A stretch of 11,822 nucleotides of DNA from Sulfurovum sp. (GCA_030634925.1 DAOVZV010000011.1:1-11822), one strand, 5' to 3'. Counted from the stretch's first letter, positions 1-7,564 are shown. Program-made: numbers and translations. Notes: generated by a model not told the origin, from the letters alone.

Positions 1-740
1 ACTTTCCAAAGCTCCATCTTCTCCCAACCAAATCCACCATCTGCTACACTTTCAGTCATAACAACTGGAATAATAAAAAACGCCATAGTCATAATAGATG
101 AGTGAAACAAAAATGTAATATACATTCGTGTAAGGGCTTTGTCTTTGAATACTTCAAAAAACTTAGACTCCTCTTGGCTATATGAGTGTACTATCTTGGG
201 AGGTTGTGGCACAGAAGTAAATAATATCCCTATAGCCATCACAGATAGTATCGCCGTAAGCCAGAATAGCTTGTCTATCCCCCAATATCCACCTACAACA
301 GGAGCGACAATCATCGCTACAGCAAAACTCATAGCGATAGTCCCACCCATAATAGCCATAGCGTGAGCTCTCTGCTCTTCTTTGACCAAGTCGGCTATCA
401 TAGCAGAGACTACAGAACCAATAGCACCAGCTCCTTGGAGAAATCTACCGATAAGAAGCATATAGATATTATCACTCATAGCAGCGATAACAGAACCTGC
501 TATAAATATAAGCAGTCCAAAAAGTAGAGTCTTTTTCCGTCCTACCTTGTCACTCATCATCCCAAATGGTATCTGAAAAGTAGCTTGTGTAAGTGCATAT
601 CCACCCACGACAAGACCTGCCAAAAATGGAGTAGCTCCCTCCATATCTAGTGCATAGATAGAGAGAACAGGCAAGACTATAAATAGTCCAAAAAATCGAA
701 GTCCCACTATCAAGCTAAGTGGCATAATCTGTTTAATCAT
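1..740 (-). CDS. MFS transporter, YajR-like (partial, C-terminus beyond the window)
   Basis: This is an inner-membrane major facilitator superfamily transporter, probably a proton-coupled exporter; its substrate cannot be told. The ATG at 740-738 follows an AAAGG ribosome binding site with 7-base spacing, and 246 codons are open to the window edge. Residues 8-30 form the first membrane segment (GLRFFGLFIVLPVLSIYAL). Loop 2-3 carries the MFS motif A, GMMSDKVGRKK, at residues 60-70, preceded by GGYALTQATFQIPFG. Further hydrophobic segments follow at roughly 72-90, 95-115, 130-155 and 160-180. A charged central loop (PQPPKIVHSYSQEESKFFEV) starts near residue 185, and the last visible stretch begins the second six-helix half. 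The N-terminal layout resembles E. coli YajR, which is the basis for the subfamily guess. About 150 or more residues are missing. The gene has its own -10 box and lies downstream of a hairpin, so it is probably not in the operon with the lipoprotein gene. Confidence 0.88.
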   Translation of the reverse strand, partial: MIKQIMPLSLIVGLRFFGLFIVLPVLSIYALDMEGATPFLAGLVVGGYALTQATFQIPFGMMSDKVGRKKTLLFGLLIFIAGSVIAAMSDNIYMLLIGRFLQGAGAIGSVVSAMIADLVKEEQRAHAMAIMGGTIAMSFAVAMIVAPVVGGYWGIDKLFWLTAILSVMAIGILFTSVPQPPKIVHSYSQEESKFFEVFKDKALTRMYITFLFHSSIMTMAFFIIPVVMTESVADGGFGWEKMELWK

Positions 741-772
741 TGTGATACCTTTAATACGATAAAATTTCTCTT

Positions 773-778
773 ATTATA
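773..778 (-). promoter_or_regulatory. Candidate -10 box of the MFS gene
   Basis: A perfect TATAAT on the minus strand lies 32 bases upstream of the MFS start codon. No convincing -35 hexamer is present at 17-base spacing, as is usual for Campylobacterota housekeeping promoters, which rely mostly on the -10 box. Confidence 0.5.
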
Positions 779-816
779 GTGGCAAAAGGTTAAGAACTAA
801 TGAAATAAATATCTAT

Positions 817-844
817 CACCATCAAATATCAGGTATTGATGGTG
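817..844 (-). terminator. Hairpin over the lipoprotein stop codon
   Basis: Perfect 9-bp arms CACCATCAA / TTGATGGTG enclose a 10-base loop. The TGA stop of the lipoprotein gene (824-822) lies inside the 3' arm as read on the minus strand. The bases that follow on that strand are AT-rich (ATAGATATTTATTT) but contain no clean U-run, so this is a candidate intrinsic terminator separating the lipoprotein from the MFS gene. Confidence 0.45.
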
Positions 845-977
845 GTTTATTATCTTTATTTTGTGTAGTTGGAGTAGTCGGATTGATTGTTGTTGGAGTA
901 ATTGGGTCTGTTTCTTCACTACTTGAATTACATCCATTTATCGCTAGTAGTATCAATCCTATATATATGTAACGCAT
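822..977 (-). CDS. Small threonine/proline-rich lipoprotein (51 aa)
   Basis: This short exported lipoprotein has unknown function. The ATG at 977-975 shares its A with the TAA stop of the beta-propeller gene (979-977), a one-base overlap that suggests translational coupling. An AAAGGAT ribosome binding site lies 6 bases upstream. Residues 1-15 (MRYIYIGLILLAING) are a short hydrophobic signal ending in a lipobox-like I-N-G-C, with the acylated Cys at position 16. The mature part is only 36 residues and low in complexity: a Ser/Glu cluster, a Thr/Pro run (PITPTTINPTTPTTQ) and a charged end. That is a flexible tether rather than a folded domain. The tight coupling to the exported beta-propeller suggests it could anchor or assist that protein, which is inference. 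The lipobox, start signal and overlap argue against a chance ORF. Confidence 0.7.
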   Translation of the reverse strand: MRYIYIGLILLAINGCNSSSEETDPITPTTINPTTPTTQNKDNKPPSIPDI

Positions 978-3424
978 TATCTATCCTTTAGTATAGTAGT
1001 TATGATATTTTGATTACCCAAAAAGCTGATATATGTTGTATCATTTATATCAAATATTAGTCCTCTTTTGTCTGACCATGTCTCTTCTATAGTCTCTATT
1101 GGACTGTATTGGATTAGTTGATTATCTATCATCTGATATATACCTAGGTAGCTTTTACTAGGATAGATGCTATAGTCATTGTATGCAAAGGCAAATAGGT
1201 TGTCGCTGTATCTGTATGCTAATGCTTTGTGATTGTATAGTAATTGTGAGCTTGTATAGTCGTTTAGTGTTATACTATCTAGTGATGATGGAGAGGCGAA
1301 ATCGCTCACATCAAACAACTCTATCTTGACACCCTTGGTATTACCAAACTCATCTGCATCTCGTCCAAATCCTATAAGTGTATCATCTCCTACAGGATGG
1401 AGATAATCAGAGTATCCATTGATATGAAGCTCTCCTACTTTTGTGGGATTAGTAGGGTCACTTAGGTCTATTGTATATAGTGGGTCTGTCTGTCTAAATG
1501 TGACTATATATCCCTTATCTCCTACAAATCTCACCGACTTGATACTCTCAAACTCTTTGCCTAATCCACTTAATACTCCTTGTATGAGTAGTGTTCCATT
1601 TTGTTCTTTTAGTGTATATAGACTATTATCTGTATCTACACTACTCCATGAGAAGCCCTCGGTTGTAGCAATCCTCAAAGTATTGTTGTATTCACTTAGT
1701 GCAAATTGATTGATAGCGTGACCTAGTACTACACCTTTACCTCTATATGATAGCTCTTCATCTAGTCCAAATTTGTATATATTTAGCCTCTCTTTATAGT
1801 TATTGAAGTCATAATATAGAGGATATTGGTCTGATACTAGATATAGAGAAGTAGTTGAAGCATATTGTATATTACTATGTCCCACAAATGAATTACTTTG
1901 AATATACTCTCCTTTGGAGATAGATATATGTGCTATTGTAGTAATTGAGCTATCTTGATTTTGTTTGGATGGTGCATATAAGCGTGATGGAGTAAGTAGA
2001 GGTTCTTTTGGGTTGTCACCTTGTACTATATCAGGAGTCAAATCTACTATATCAATAATAGGATTATCATAATCATAACGATAGTATCTATTGCTATTAT
2101 AATCCATATTAATATCATAACACTCTATATAGTTATCATTATAACTACTACAATCTACATCATCTGTATATATTTTGGGATAAGTTATATTTACTTTTGG
2201 AGAGAAATTACTGATTATGTATAGATTATCTCCTATCACACGAGAGTTGAGTATATTGCCATCTATTTTGAGTGTAGAGGTTGTTTTGATAGATTGTATA
2301 TCAGATATATCTACTATATCTATGATAGTTTGATTGGTATAAGTATCATAATAATCTATCATAGGCTCTGCATATATATCTTTGGTAATATAGTTGTTTG
2401 TACTAGATACTATTACAAGATTATCTCCTACTAGATAAAATGAATTTATACTTCTATCATCTTCTAGTGAGATAGTATCAGATGCTTTAGTCTCTCCTTT
2501 GGATAGAGAGTCAAATGAGGTGATACCGATAGAATTGTTTGAGAGTTTATAAAATATATCTCTATTATTGTGCTTTAGTATATCAGCTTCATCTACTCCA
2601 TCTTCTTGTAGATTGGTAGTAGTAGCATCTGTAGCACTATCTGCCACATCATTTGTCATAGTAGGTGCTGATGCTATACTTGTAGCAGTATCACTCTCTA
2701 GCATCACCATACCATTATCTACCATTATACCTCTATCTATCATCGGCATAATACCCAAATATGGTCTATGATTGATAGTGACTATTCCTTTGATATAACT
2801 CTCCATATCATCTATAGAGTCAAAATTATGAAGCCTTGATGCCTCATCTATAGTTGATATATTTTGGTCTATTGGAGACTTGACCCACAATCCATCACTA
2901 TTTTGGATATGATTGAGTCTAGGGAAGCTATCTTCGGTATGATTTTCATCATAAAACTCCCATTTATTACTCTTATCATATCTCCATACGACCATATCAC
3001 CAAAAATATCAGGAGATAAGACACTATCTATAGGCAAAGATATAAGGTTCCAACCTTTTTTGAGAGGAATATCTCCTTTGGATATATTGGAATTGATATT
3101 ATCAGTAGATGGACTCTCTAGTACCAATGCCCAATCTCTCTTACTCTTAACCCAAAAACCATGCCAACTCTGCAAAGACGAGAGAGTAGATATGCCTTTG
3201 TCTTCTATTTGTTTTTGTATCTCATCATCAGGAGAATATCCCATCCACTTCTGACTAGACGCATCAAAATACCAAACCTGAGATACATCATCTTTGTCAA
3301 ATAACGACATATTGGATATAGGTACACTAGAACCCACAAGTTGCCAACCATTATTGATGACAAGAACATTATTAGCAATAGAAAAAGAAAAAAAGATAAG
3401 AAAAGAGAGAATAAGTTTAAGCAT
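977..3424 (-). CDS. Exported beta-propeller domain protein (COG4880 / PF09826-like) with two N-terminal GW repeats
   Basis: This 815-residue exported protein of unknown substrate probably acts in the periplasm or at the cell surface. I place the start at 3424 rather than the upstream ATG at 3460, because only 3424 has a ribosome binding site (AAAGGA, 7-base spacing) and begins directly with a signal peptide, MLKLILSFLIFFSFSIANN. Residues about 25-93 and 123-182 form two copies of a repeat: GW-Q/N-L-V/I at the start, a V-W-Y/R-Y/F-D middle and G-F/L-WVKS at the end. I associate such repeats with surface or periplasmic proteins of Campylobacterota. Next comes FDSIDDMESYIKG, then the signature NLQEDGVDEADILK at 271-284, which closely matches the start of the bacterial and archaeal secreted C-terminal beta-propeller family (TNxQVxGVDEADIVK). 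The remaining 530 residues are rich in beta-type blade strands such as NSFYLVGDNLVIVSS and VRFVGDKGYIVTF. The middle is unusually rich in Tyr and Asp and has two Cys. The gene has its own promoter and is coupled to the lipoprotein downstream. Confidence 0.85.
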   Translation of the reverse strand: MLKLILSFLIFFSFSIANNVLVINNGWQLVGSSVPISNMSLFDKDDVSQVWYFDASSQKWMGYSPDDEIQKQIEDKGISTLSSLQSWHGFWVKSKRDWALVLESPSTDNINSNISKGDIPLKKGWNLISLPIDSVLSPDIFGDMVVWRYDKSNKWEFYDENHTEDSFPRLNHIQNSDGLWVKSPIDQNISTIDEASRLHNFDSIDDMESYIKGIVTINHRPYLGIMPMIDRGIMVDNGMVMLESDTATSIASAPTMTNDVADSATDATTTNLQEDGVDEADILKHNNRDIFYKLSNNSIGITSFDSLSKGETKASDTISLEDDRSINSFYLVGDNLVIVSSTNNYITKDIYAEPMIDYYDTYTNQTIIDIVDISDIQSIKTTSTLKIDGNILNSRVIGDNLYIISNFSPKVNITYPKIYTDDVDCSSYNDNYIECYDINMDYNSNRYYRYDYDNPIIDIVDLTPDIVQGDNPKEPLLTPSRLYAPSKQNQDSSITTIAHISISKGEYIQSNSFVGHSNIQYASTTSLYLVSDQYPLYYDFNNYKERLNIYKFGLDEELSYRGKGVVLGHAINQFALSEYNNTLRIATTEGFSWSSVDTDNSLYTLKEQNGTLLIQGVLSGLGKEFESIKSVRFVGDKGYIVTFRQTDPLYTIDLSDPTNPTKVGELHINGYSDYLHPVGDDTLIGFGRDADEFGNTKGVKIELFDVSDFASPSSLDSITLNDYTSSQLLYNHKALAYRYSDNLFAFAYNDYSIYPSKSYLGIYQMIDNQLIQYSPIETIEETWSDKRGLIFDINDTTYISFLGNQNIITTILKDR

Positions 3425-3451
3425 TTGATAATCCTTTATTTGATTATCTTC

Positions 3452-3479
3452 ATAATACAAGAAGTTTGTTTAAACTTCT
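3452..3479 (-). promoter_or_regulatory. Candidate promoter with palindromic operator before the beta-propeller gene
   Basis: On the minus strand TATTAT (3457-3452) is a plausible -10 box, 28 bases upstream of the chosen start. Two bases upstream of it lies a perfect inverted repeat, AGAAGTTT-4-AAACTTCT (3460-3479), which covers the -35 position. Such placement suits a transcription factor site. The regulator is unknown. Confidence 0.45.
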
Positions 3480-3497
3480 ATAAATATTTGCCAATTA

Positions 3498-3521
3498 AAT
3501 AGCCCTTTAAAGGGCTATTTT
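3498..3521 (-). terminator. Terminator hairpin over the stop codon of the DUF302-like gene
   Basis: A perfect dyad AAATAGCCCTTT / AAAGGGCTATTT contains the TAG stop codon (3517-3515) in its arm. The stem core is GC-rich (GCCC/GGGC). It is followed by a short U-run on the minus strand (TATTTAATT) and a long one on the plus strand (TATTTTTTC), so it could stop transcription in both directions. Confidence 0.65.
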
Positions 3522-5509
3522 TTCTTCTTTTTTCTCTTCTTTAATGCTCTTTCACAATCTTTGACCATAGCATCTGGTATTGTGGCTATTGTCATAAATT
3601 CAGACATTTTTAGTAGTGGATACATATATGATATGTAGTATTTTGGGTCTAGCATTCTAGCTTTTCCATTGGCTATTAGTACTGGATAGGGAAGCATACC
3701 TGCATTATTTCTTCCTATCTTTTTTGTAAATTTATTTGTTCTTTTTCTTAGTGCTATTCCTACTAATACAGAACCATCATTTAGTACTTGCTTGAATAGT
3801 ACCTTTTTGTTTCCCTCTATTCTCTCTAGTAGGTCATCTCCTGAAGCTACTTCTATCATATCTTCATAGTGAGGCATACCATTCATAAATTGGTATTTTG
3901 CTAATAGTTGGAATTTCAATACATCTTTTGAATTTTTAAGTCCTTTGAACTCATCTATAAGTCTTATTAGGATTTTATTTGCTGATTTCTCATCAAAATC
4001 TTTTTGTAAAAAGCCTTTTGCTAGATATAGAGGATTGGTGATACTTATAGTCTTCTCTTTTTTATCTACAAGTACTCTAAGTGATGCCATAAACCCTCTA
4101 TTGTGTTTACTTGCCATCTCTATAAGTGACTTATCTGTAAACACAACTGATAATAGTGTTTTCTTTTTATCCAATGGTACAGTTGCTATGACATCAAATC
4201 CAGATTTTTTGAGCTTGGCTTTTACAGATTTTACATCTATAAATGTTCCACGCAAGTATGCTGATATTCTTCCTTTGTTTACCTCTCCTATCCTTGTGTT
4301 GGTAGATTTTTTCATCTTTTGTCTCTTGTCAAAGCTATGAGGTGTATAGTTTGGTGGTACTCTTTTTGAGAATTTGATAGTTCTATCTCCTGAGCTATTA
4401 CCAAATGATATAGCTTTTGGTACAGTTGGCACAGTTGGTATAGATATACTCTTTTGAGGCTTTTGTGGAGTTAGAGGAGTTTGTGGTTTTTTTGGTTCTA
4501 CACTCTTGGCTACTGATGGTGGTGCTTTTTTGTTTGATATAGCTCTCATACCAAAATCTTTTAGGATTTGAGGTATCTCTTTGTCTAGTTTATGGACAAG
4601 ACCCAATCTATCTTTATCTGTGATACCTAGAGTATCTGACCAGTTTTGAAGTCTAAACATACCTACGACTATTGTATTTGTACCCTTTTTGATATACATA
4701 TACATAGTACATGGTGCAAATAGTCCTGCTTCAGGATGAGCATTTTGTTTGTCAAACATACCATAAGAGAACTCCAAATGACATAGAGAATATGTCCAGA
4801 AAGCATCATAATCTTTCAATATCTCTTCTGAATTATCTGTAGCATCTATGAAGTTGTGAAAACCTGCGATAAGATAACCTTTGTTTATAAATGCCATCTC
4901 AAAATCATTTTGGAAGCCCTCTACAAACTCATCCATATCTTCTGGTGTCTCAAACTTATACTCAAAGTTAATCATAGTCTTTTTGGGTAATTTAGAGTAT
5001 GATACTTTGGTCTTTTTGACATCAAACTCTTTTTCTATACTCTCATCAAGTGGTTTGAATGTAGCTGTAAATTTCTCTCTCACTTCTTTGTCTTCTATCT
5101 CTAAAATATCAAGCATTACAGATGGCTCTAAGTGTCCAATATGTGTAGTATTTTCATCTAGTTTTTTGTATATTAGCATATTGAACGGTGCAAACCCAGC
5201 AATTCTTGGGTCGATATTGAGTAGTGGAAGTATCACATCATCATTGACAACAGGCATAAAACTAAGCAAGTCCAATACAGTTGAACCGTACTTTGTCTCA
5301 TATTGGTCATTGACTCTTTTATGTGGGTCGGTTAGAATGAAGCCTATGTTTTTTAGCTTTTTTCTTGCAAACATATTATATTGATTTTCTATATTTCCAT
5401 CAACTGTATAAAATACTGCCAAAGGAGACTTCTCATCTTTGGTAGTTGCTAATAATATAAGTGGCAAAAACAGCACACTTAGTATTAATTTTTTGATATT
5501 ATTCATCAT
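3515..5509 (-). CDS. Exported protein with three DUF302-like regions and a poly-lysine tail
   Basis: This is a 664-residue periplasmic or surface protein of unknown function. I choose the ATG at 5509 (AAAGG ribosome binding site, 6-base spacing) over the upstream ATG at 5548, because a signal peptide then starts at once: MMNNIKKLILSVLFLPLILLA. Residues about 75-160 resemble DUF302 (VLPLLNIDPRIAGFAPFNMLIYKK-type, with the D-P-R-I and L-I-Y positions). A second, weaker copy spans about 235-320 (FDKQNAHPEAGLFAPCTMYMYIKK). A third spans about 422-525 (FTDKSLIEMASKHNRGFMASLRVLV, then NPLYLAKGFLQKDFDE). Between the second and third copies lies a Pro/Lys-rich linker (about 329-365) with PQ and PTV repeats. 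The C-terminal part (606-650) has LPYPVLIANGKARMLDPKYYISYMYP. The protein ends in a run of basic residues, KKRKKKKK. DUF302 is a small domain of unknown role, and three copies in one chain is unusual. The domain calls are by eye. The gene appears monocistronic, with its own -10 box and terminator. Confidence 0.68.
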   Translation of the reverse strand: MMNNIKKLILSVLFLPLILLATTKDEKSPLAVFYTVDGNIENQYNMFARKKLKNIGFILTDPHKRVNDQYETKYGSTVLDLLSFMPVVNDDVILPLLNIDPRIAGFAPFNMLIYKKLDENTTHIGHLEPSVMLDILEIEDKEVREKFTATFKPLDESIEKEFDVKKTKVSYSKLPKKTMINFEYKFETPEDMDEFVEGFQNDFEMAFINKGYLIAGFHNFIDATDNSEEILKDYDAFWTYSLCHLEFSYGMFDKQNAHPEAGLFAPCTMYMYIKKGTNTIVVGMFRLQNWSDTLGITDKDRLGLVHKLDKEIPQILKDFGMRAISNKKAPPSVAKSVEPKKPQTPLTPQKPQKSISIPTVPTVPKAISFGNSSGDRTIKFSKRVPPNYTPHSFDKRQKMKKSTNTRIGEVNKGRISAYLRGTFIDVKSVKAKLKKSGFDVIATVPLDKKKTLLSVVFTDKSLIEMASKHNRGFMASLRVLVDKKEKTISITNPLYLAKGFLQKDFDEKSANKILIRLIDEFKGLKNSKDVLKFQLLAKYQFMNGMPHYEDMIEVASGDDLLERIEGNKKVLFKQVLNDGSVLVGIALRKRTNKFTKKIGRNNAGMLPYPVLIANGKARMLDPKYYISYMYPLLKMSEFMTIATIPDAMVKDCERALKKRKKKKK

Positions 5510-5562
5510 ATAGGGCCTTTTGATAAAGATTTGCATATAGCATAGCATATATCATATTAGGG

Positions 5563-5568
5563 ATTATA
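5563..5568 (-). promoter_or_regulatory. Candidate -10 box of the DUF302-like gene
   Basis: A perfect TATAAT on the minus strand lies 53 bases upstream of the start at 5509, within AT-rich DNA and with no recognisable -35 box. The resulting leader of roughly 45 bases includes an alternating run (GATATATGCTATGCTATATGC) that could pair weakly with itself. Confidence 0.45.
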
Positions 5569-5637
5569 ATATCTGTAATGATTTTATTTTAAATGAGAAA
5601 AAAGATACGAAAGGTGACGAAAGAGGATTACAAGGAG

Positions 5638-5663
5638 TATAAGAGTGGAAGTCCACTCTTATA
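5638..5663 (-). terminator. Strong hairpin after repeat gene 1, no U-run
   Basis: Perfect 12-bp arms TATAAGAGTGGA / TCCACTCTTATA are separated by only 2 bases (in practice an 11-bp stem with a 6-base loop or similar). The hairpin starts 16 bases past the stop codon of the repeat gene at 5680. No U-run follows on the minus strand (CTCCTTGTAATCC), so termination may depend on the hairpin alone or on Rho, or the stem may protect the mRNA 3' end. Confidence 0.55.
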
Positions 5664-5679
5664 GTTGATATTTGAATTA

Positions 5680-6453
5680 TTAGTCTGTAATAGTTTTTAC
5701 AGAATCATTTGTATTATCAGATACACTTTTTACTGATTTAGTAGAGTCATTTGATATTGTTTTTACACTTGAACTTGCATTGTCATTTACAGATTTTACA
5801 GAGTCTCTACTATCATTTGAGATAGTTTTTGTAGAATCACTTGCATTTGTAGCTACTGAATCTATAGAGTCTTTTGAGTCTGATGAGATTGTAGATGTTG
5901 TACTATTTAAGTCATTTGATACTGTTTTAACTGCTGAAGATGAATCATTTGATACTGTTTTTACACTTGAACTAACATCTGTAGATACACTTTTTACAGA
6001 AGCTGTAGAATCATTTGATACTGTTTTTACAGATGATGAAGCATCTTTAGAGATAGCTACTGTAGAGTCTTTTACATCAGTACTTAATGTTGTAGCACCA
6101 GTTTTCAAATCAGAAGTAGTATTTTTGAGTGAATCTTTTACATCTGTAGAGATAGCTGTAGTTGCAATAGTTGCATCTTTACTTGTATTTACTTCCATAC
6201 TTTTTACATCATCAGATACTTTGATAGAAATATCTTTTGTATCTGTACTTAAATTAGTTACAGTTCTTTCTGCACTTTTTGTAGTTTCAACTGTACCATC
6301 TTTGATAGCAATTACGCTATCTTTGGCATCTTTACTCATACTAATAGCAGCCTCTTTCATATCTGTAAACATATCTCCGAAGCTAAAGTCTGCTTGAACA
6401 CTTGTCAAAAGTAGTGCTGTTACAGCTACTGAAGTTGTGATAATTTTTTTCAT
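5680..6453 (-). CDS. Exported hendecad-repeat protein, paralog 1 of 4 (257 aa)
   Basis: This exported repeat protein belongs to no family I can name. The start at 6453 has an AAAGGG ribosome binding site with 7-base spacing. Residues 1-21 (MKKIITTSVAVTALLLTSVQA) are a signal peptide with an A-x-A-like VQA cleavage site. Then comes DFSFGDM, and from residue 29 the whole chain is 11-residue repeats without interruption: 20 complete units and a last one of 9 residues (NDSVKTITD). The unit is SSSVKTVSNDS-like, with Val/Ile at positions 4 and 7, a small or apolar residue often at 11, Lys at 5 and Asp at 10. That 3-4-4 spacing fits a hendecad coiled coil or a LEA-like amphipathic helix. The high Ser/Thr/Asn content also allows disorder. 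There is no Cys, Trp or Pro, and Phe occurs only in the first mature residues. Units 1-10 vary (KDAKDSVIAI, KDISIKVSDDV); units 11-21 are near copies. It is last in the direction of transcription and has its own promoter. Confidence 0.85.
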   Translation of the reverse strand: MKKIITTSVAVTALLLTSVQADFSFGDMFTDMKEAAISMSKDAKDSVIAIKDGTVETTKSAERTVTNLSTDTKDISIKVSDDVKSMEVNTSKDATIATTAISTDVKDSLKNTTSDLKTGATTLSTDVKDSTVAISKDASSSVKTVSNDSTASVKSVSTDVSSSVKTVSNDSSSAVKTVSNDLNSTTSTISSDSKDSIDSVATNASDSTKTISNDSRDSVKSVNDNASSSVKTISNDSTKSVKSVSDNTNDSVKTITD

Positions 6454-6487
6454 GATAGAACCCTTTTAATGATTTTTAATATTCGTA

Positions 6488-6519
6488 ATTTTATCAAAAC
6501 TTATGTTAAATATAACTTA
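6488..6519 (-). promoter_or_regulatory. Promoter of repeat gene 1 with shared 19-bp element
   Basis: On the minus strand TAAAAT (6493-6488) is the likely -10 box, 34 bases upstream of the start. Seven bases further upstream is TAAGTTATATTTAACATAA (6519-6501), identical over 19 bases to the element in front of repeat gene 3 and at the same distance from its -10 box. The core GTTATATTTAAC is itself a dyad (GTTA-4-TAAC). It is a candidate activator or repressor site. Confidence 0.55.
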
Positions 6520-6592
6520 AAGTTTATTTACTATAATTATAACTTCATATTATATTTACTTTTTTAGGGAATTAGATTGGAGAAGAGTTGGT

Positions 6593-6612
6593 AGCGAGGC
6601 TAAAGCCTCACT
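6593..6612 (-). terminator. Hairpin after repeat gene 2
   Basis: On the minus strand AGTGAGGC-TTTA-GCCTCGCT forms an 8-bp stem with one G-U pair and a 4-base loop. It starts 15 bases past the stop codon of the repeat gene at 6628. The G-U pair would be a C-A mismatch on the other strand, so the structure suits minus-strand RNA. No U-run follows (ACCAACTC). Confidence 0.5.
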
Positions 6613-6627
6613 TCCGATAGTTTGAAC

Positions 6628-7479
6628 TTATTTTACTGGTGCAGGTACTACAGGTGCTTTTGTCTCTGCTACTGCTTTTGCTTTGTTTCTCATATGCTCT
6701 GCATACTCATCAGATGAGATAGTCTTTGTAGAGTCATTTACATTGTCAGATACATTTTGTACAGAACTAGTAGAGTCATTTGATACTGTTTTGACTGTAT
6801 CACTTGCATTATCATTTACAGATTTTACAGAGTCTCTGCTATCGTTTGATACTGCTTTTGTAGTATCATTTGCATTATCTGCTACATTTTTCACAGATGA
6901 AGCAGAGTCACTTGATACTGTTTTGATAGATGCACTAGAGTCATTTGATACTGTTTTGATAGATGCACTAGAATCATTTGATACTGTTTTTGCTGTATCA
7001 CTTGTATTTGTAGCTACTGTGTTTACAGAGTCTCTACTATCATTTGATACTGTTTTGATAGAGTCTGTGCTATCTTTTGATATAGCAAGAGCTGAATCTT
7101 TTACATTTTTAGATGATATAGTGGCAGCATCTTTCATATCTTTTGTAGTATTTGTAATAGCGTCTTTGCTATCAGTAGATACAGATATAAGAGTATCTCT
7201 ACTATCTTTTGAGTTTGAAACTTCTGCTGTTTTTGCATCATCAGATACTTTGATAGATGTATCTTTTACATCACTACTTACTGTAGATACAGTTCTTTCT
7301 GCACTTTTTGTAGTCTCAACTGCACCATCTTTGATAGCAGTTAGACTATCTTTTGCATCTTTACTCATGCTAATAGCAGCATCTTTCATATCTGTAAACA
7401 TATCTCCAAAGCTGAAGTCTGCTTGAACGCTTGTCAATAGTAGTGTAGCTACTACAGAAGTTGTAATTATTTTTTTCAT
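6628..7479 (-). CDS. Exported hendecad-repeat protein, paralog 2 of 4, with Ala/Pro/Lys tail (283 aa)
   Basis: The signal peptide is MKKIITTSVVATLLLTSVQA, followed by DFSFGDM and 21 complete 11-residue units (residues 28-258), in the same register as its paralogs. Unlike them it continues past unit 21 into a 25-residue tail starting YAEHMRNKAKAVAE and ending in TKAPVVPAPVK. The tail holds the only Tyr, His and Pro residues of the mature protein and could be a docking or wall-contact segment (inference). The 5' ends of this gene and gene 1 are nearly the same in DNA, pointing to recent duplication or gene conversion. The start at 7479 is preceded by AGGA with 8-base spacing. The upstream gap to gene 3 is only 94 bases, holds a hairpin and lacks the promoter element seen at genes 1 and 3. 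It may therefore be expressed by read-through from gene 3; a weak TAAAAT at 7507-7502 is the only -10 candidate. Confidence 0.85.
   Translation of the reverse strand: MKKIITTSVVATLLLTSVQADFSFGDMFTDMKDAAISMSKDAKDSLTAIKDGAVETTKSAERTVSTVSSDVKDTSIKVSDDAKTAEVSNSKDSRDTLISVSTDSKDAITNTTKDMKDAATISSKNVKDSALAISKDSTDSIKTVSNDSRDSVNTVATNTSDTAKTVSNDSSASIKTVSNDSSASIKTVSSDSASSVKNVADNANDTTKAVSNDSRDSVKSVNDNASDTVKTVSNDSTSSVQNVSDNVNDSTKTISSDEYAEHMRNKAKAVAETKAPVVPAPVK
6914..6979 (-). repeat. Two tandem 33-bp coding repeats in repeat gene 2
   Basis: Units 6914-6946 and 6947-6979 differ at one base (GAG versus GAA within gatgcactaga-tcattt on the plus strand) and encode two identical SASIKTVSNDS-type hendecads. This is the least diverged tandem pair I found and probably a recent unit duplication or conversion. 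Confidence 0.8.
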
Positions 7480-7542
7480 TATGATAATCCTGTGTGGTTA
7501 AATTTTAATTGTTTGGAAAGAAGAGAGTTGTTATAAAAGGGT

Positions 7543-7564
7543 GAGGAGAAGATAACCTCTCCTC
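7543..7564 (-). terminator. Hairpin between repeat genes 3 and 2
   Basis: Seven-bp arms GAGGAGA / TCTCCTC with an 8-base loop begin 9 bases past the stop codon of the gene at 7574. On the minus strand the stem is followed by ACCCTTTTATAAC, a weak U-run. It may be a partial terminator that lowers expression of repeat gene 2 relative to gene 3. Confidence 0.45.

Noticed and set aside
139..366. 75-codon plus-strand frame inside the MFS gene
   Set aside because: The opposite strand encodes a convincing MFS transporter with motif A in the right place; this frame has no domain or start signal.
3425..3460. Upstream start (3460) for the beta-propeller protein
   Set aside because: There is no ribosome binding site before it, and the 12 added residues would precede a normal signal peptide. 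They also overlap the candidate promoter.
5510..5548. Upstream start (5548) for the DUF302-like protein
   Set aside because: It adds 13 residues in front of a good signal peptide, whereas the ATG at 5509 has AAAGG at proper spacing.
5593..5664. A 23-codon plus-strand frame encoding a very basic peptide (MRKKIRKVTKEDYKEYKSG...)
   Set aside because: There is no ribosome binding site upstream, and its 3' third is the hairpin at 5638-5663. It is probably chance.
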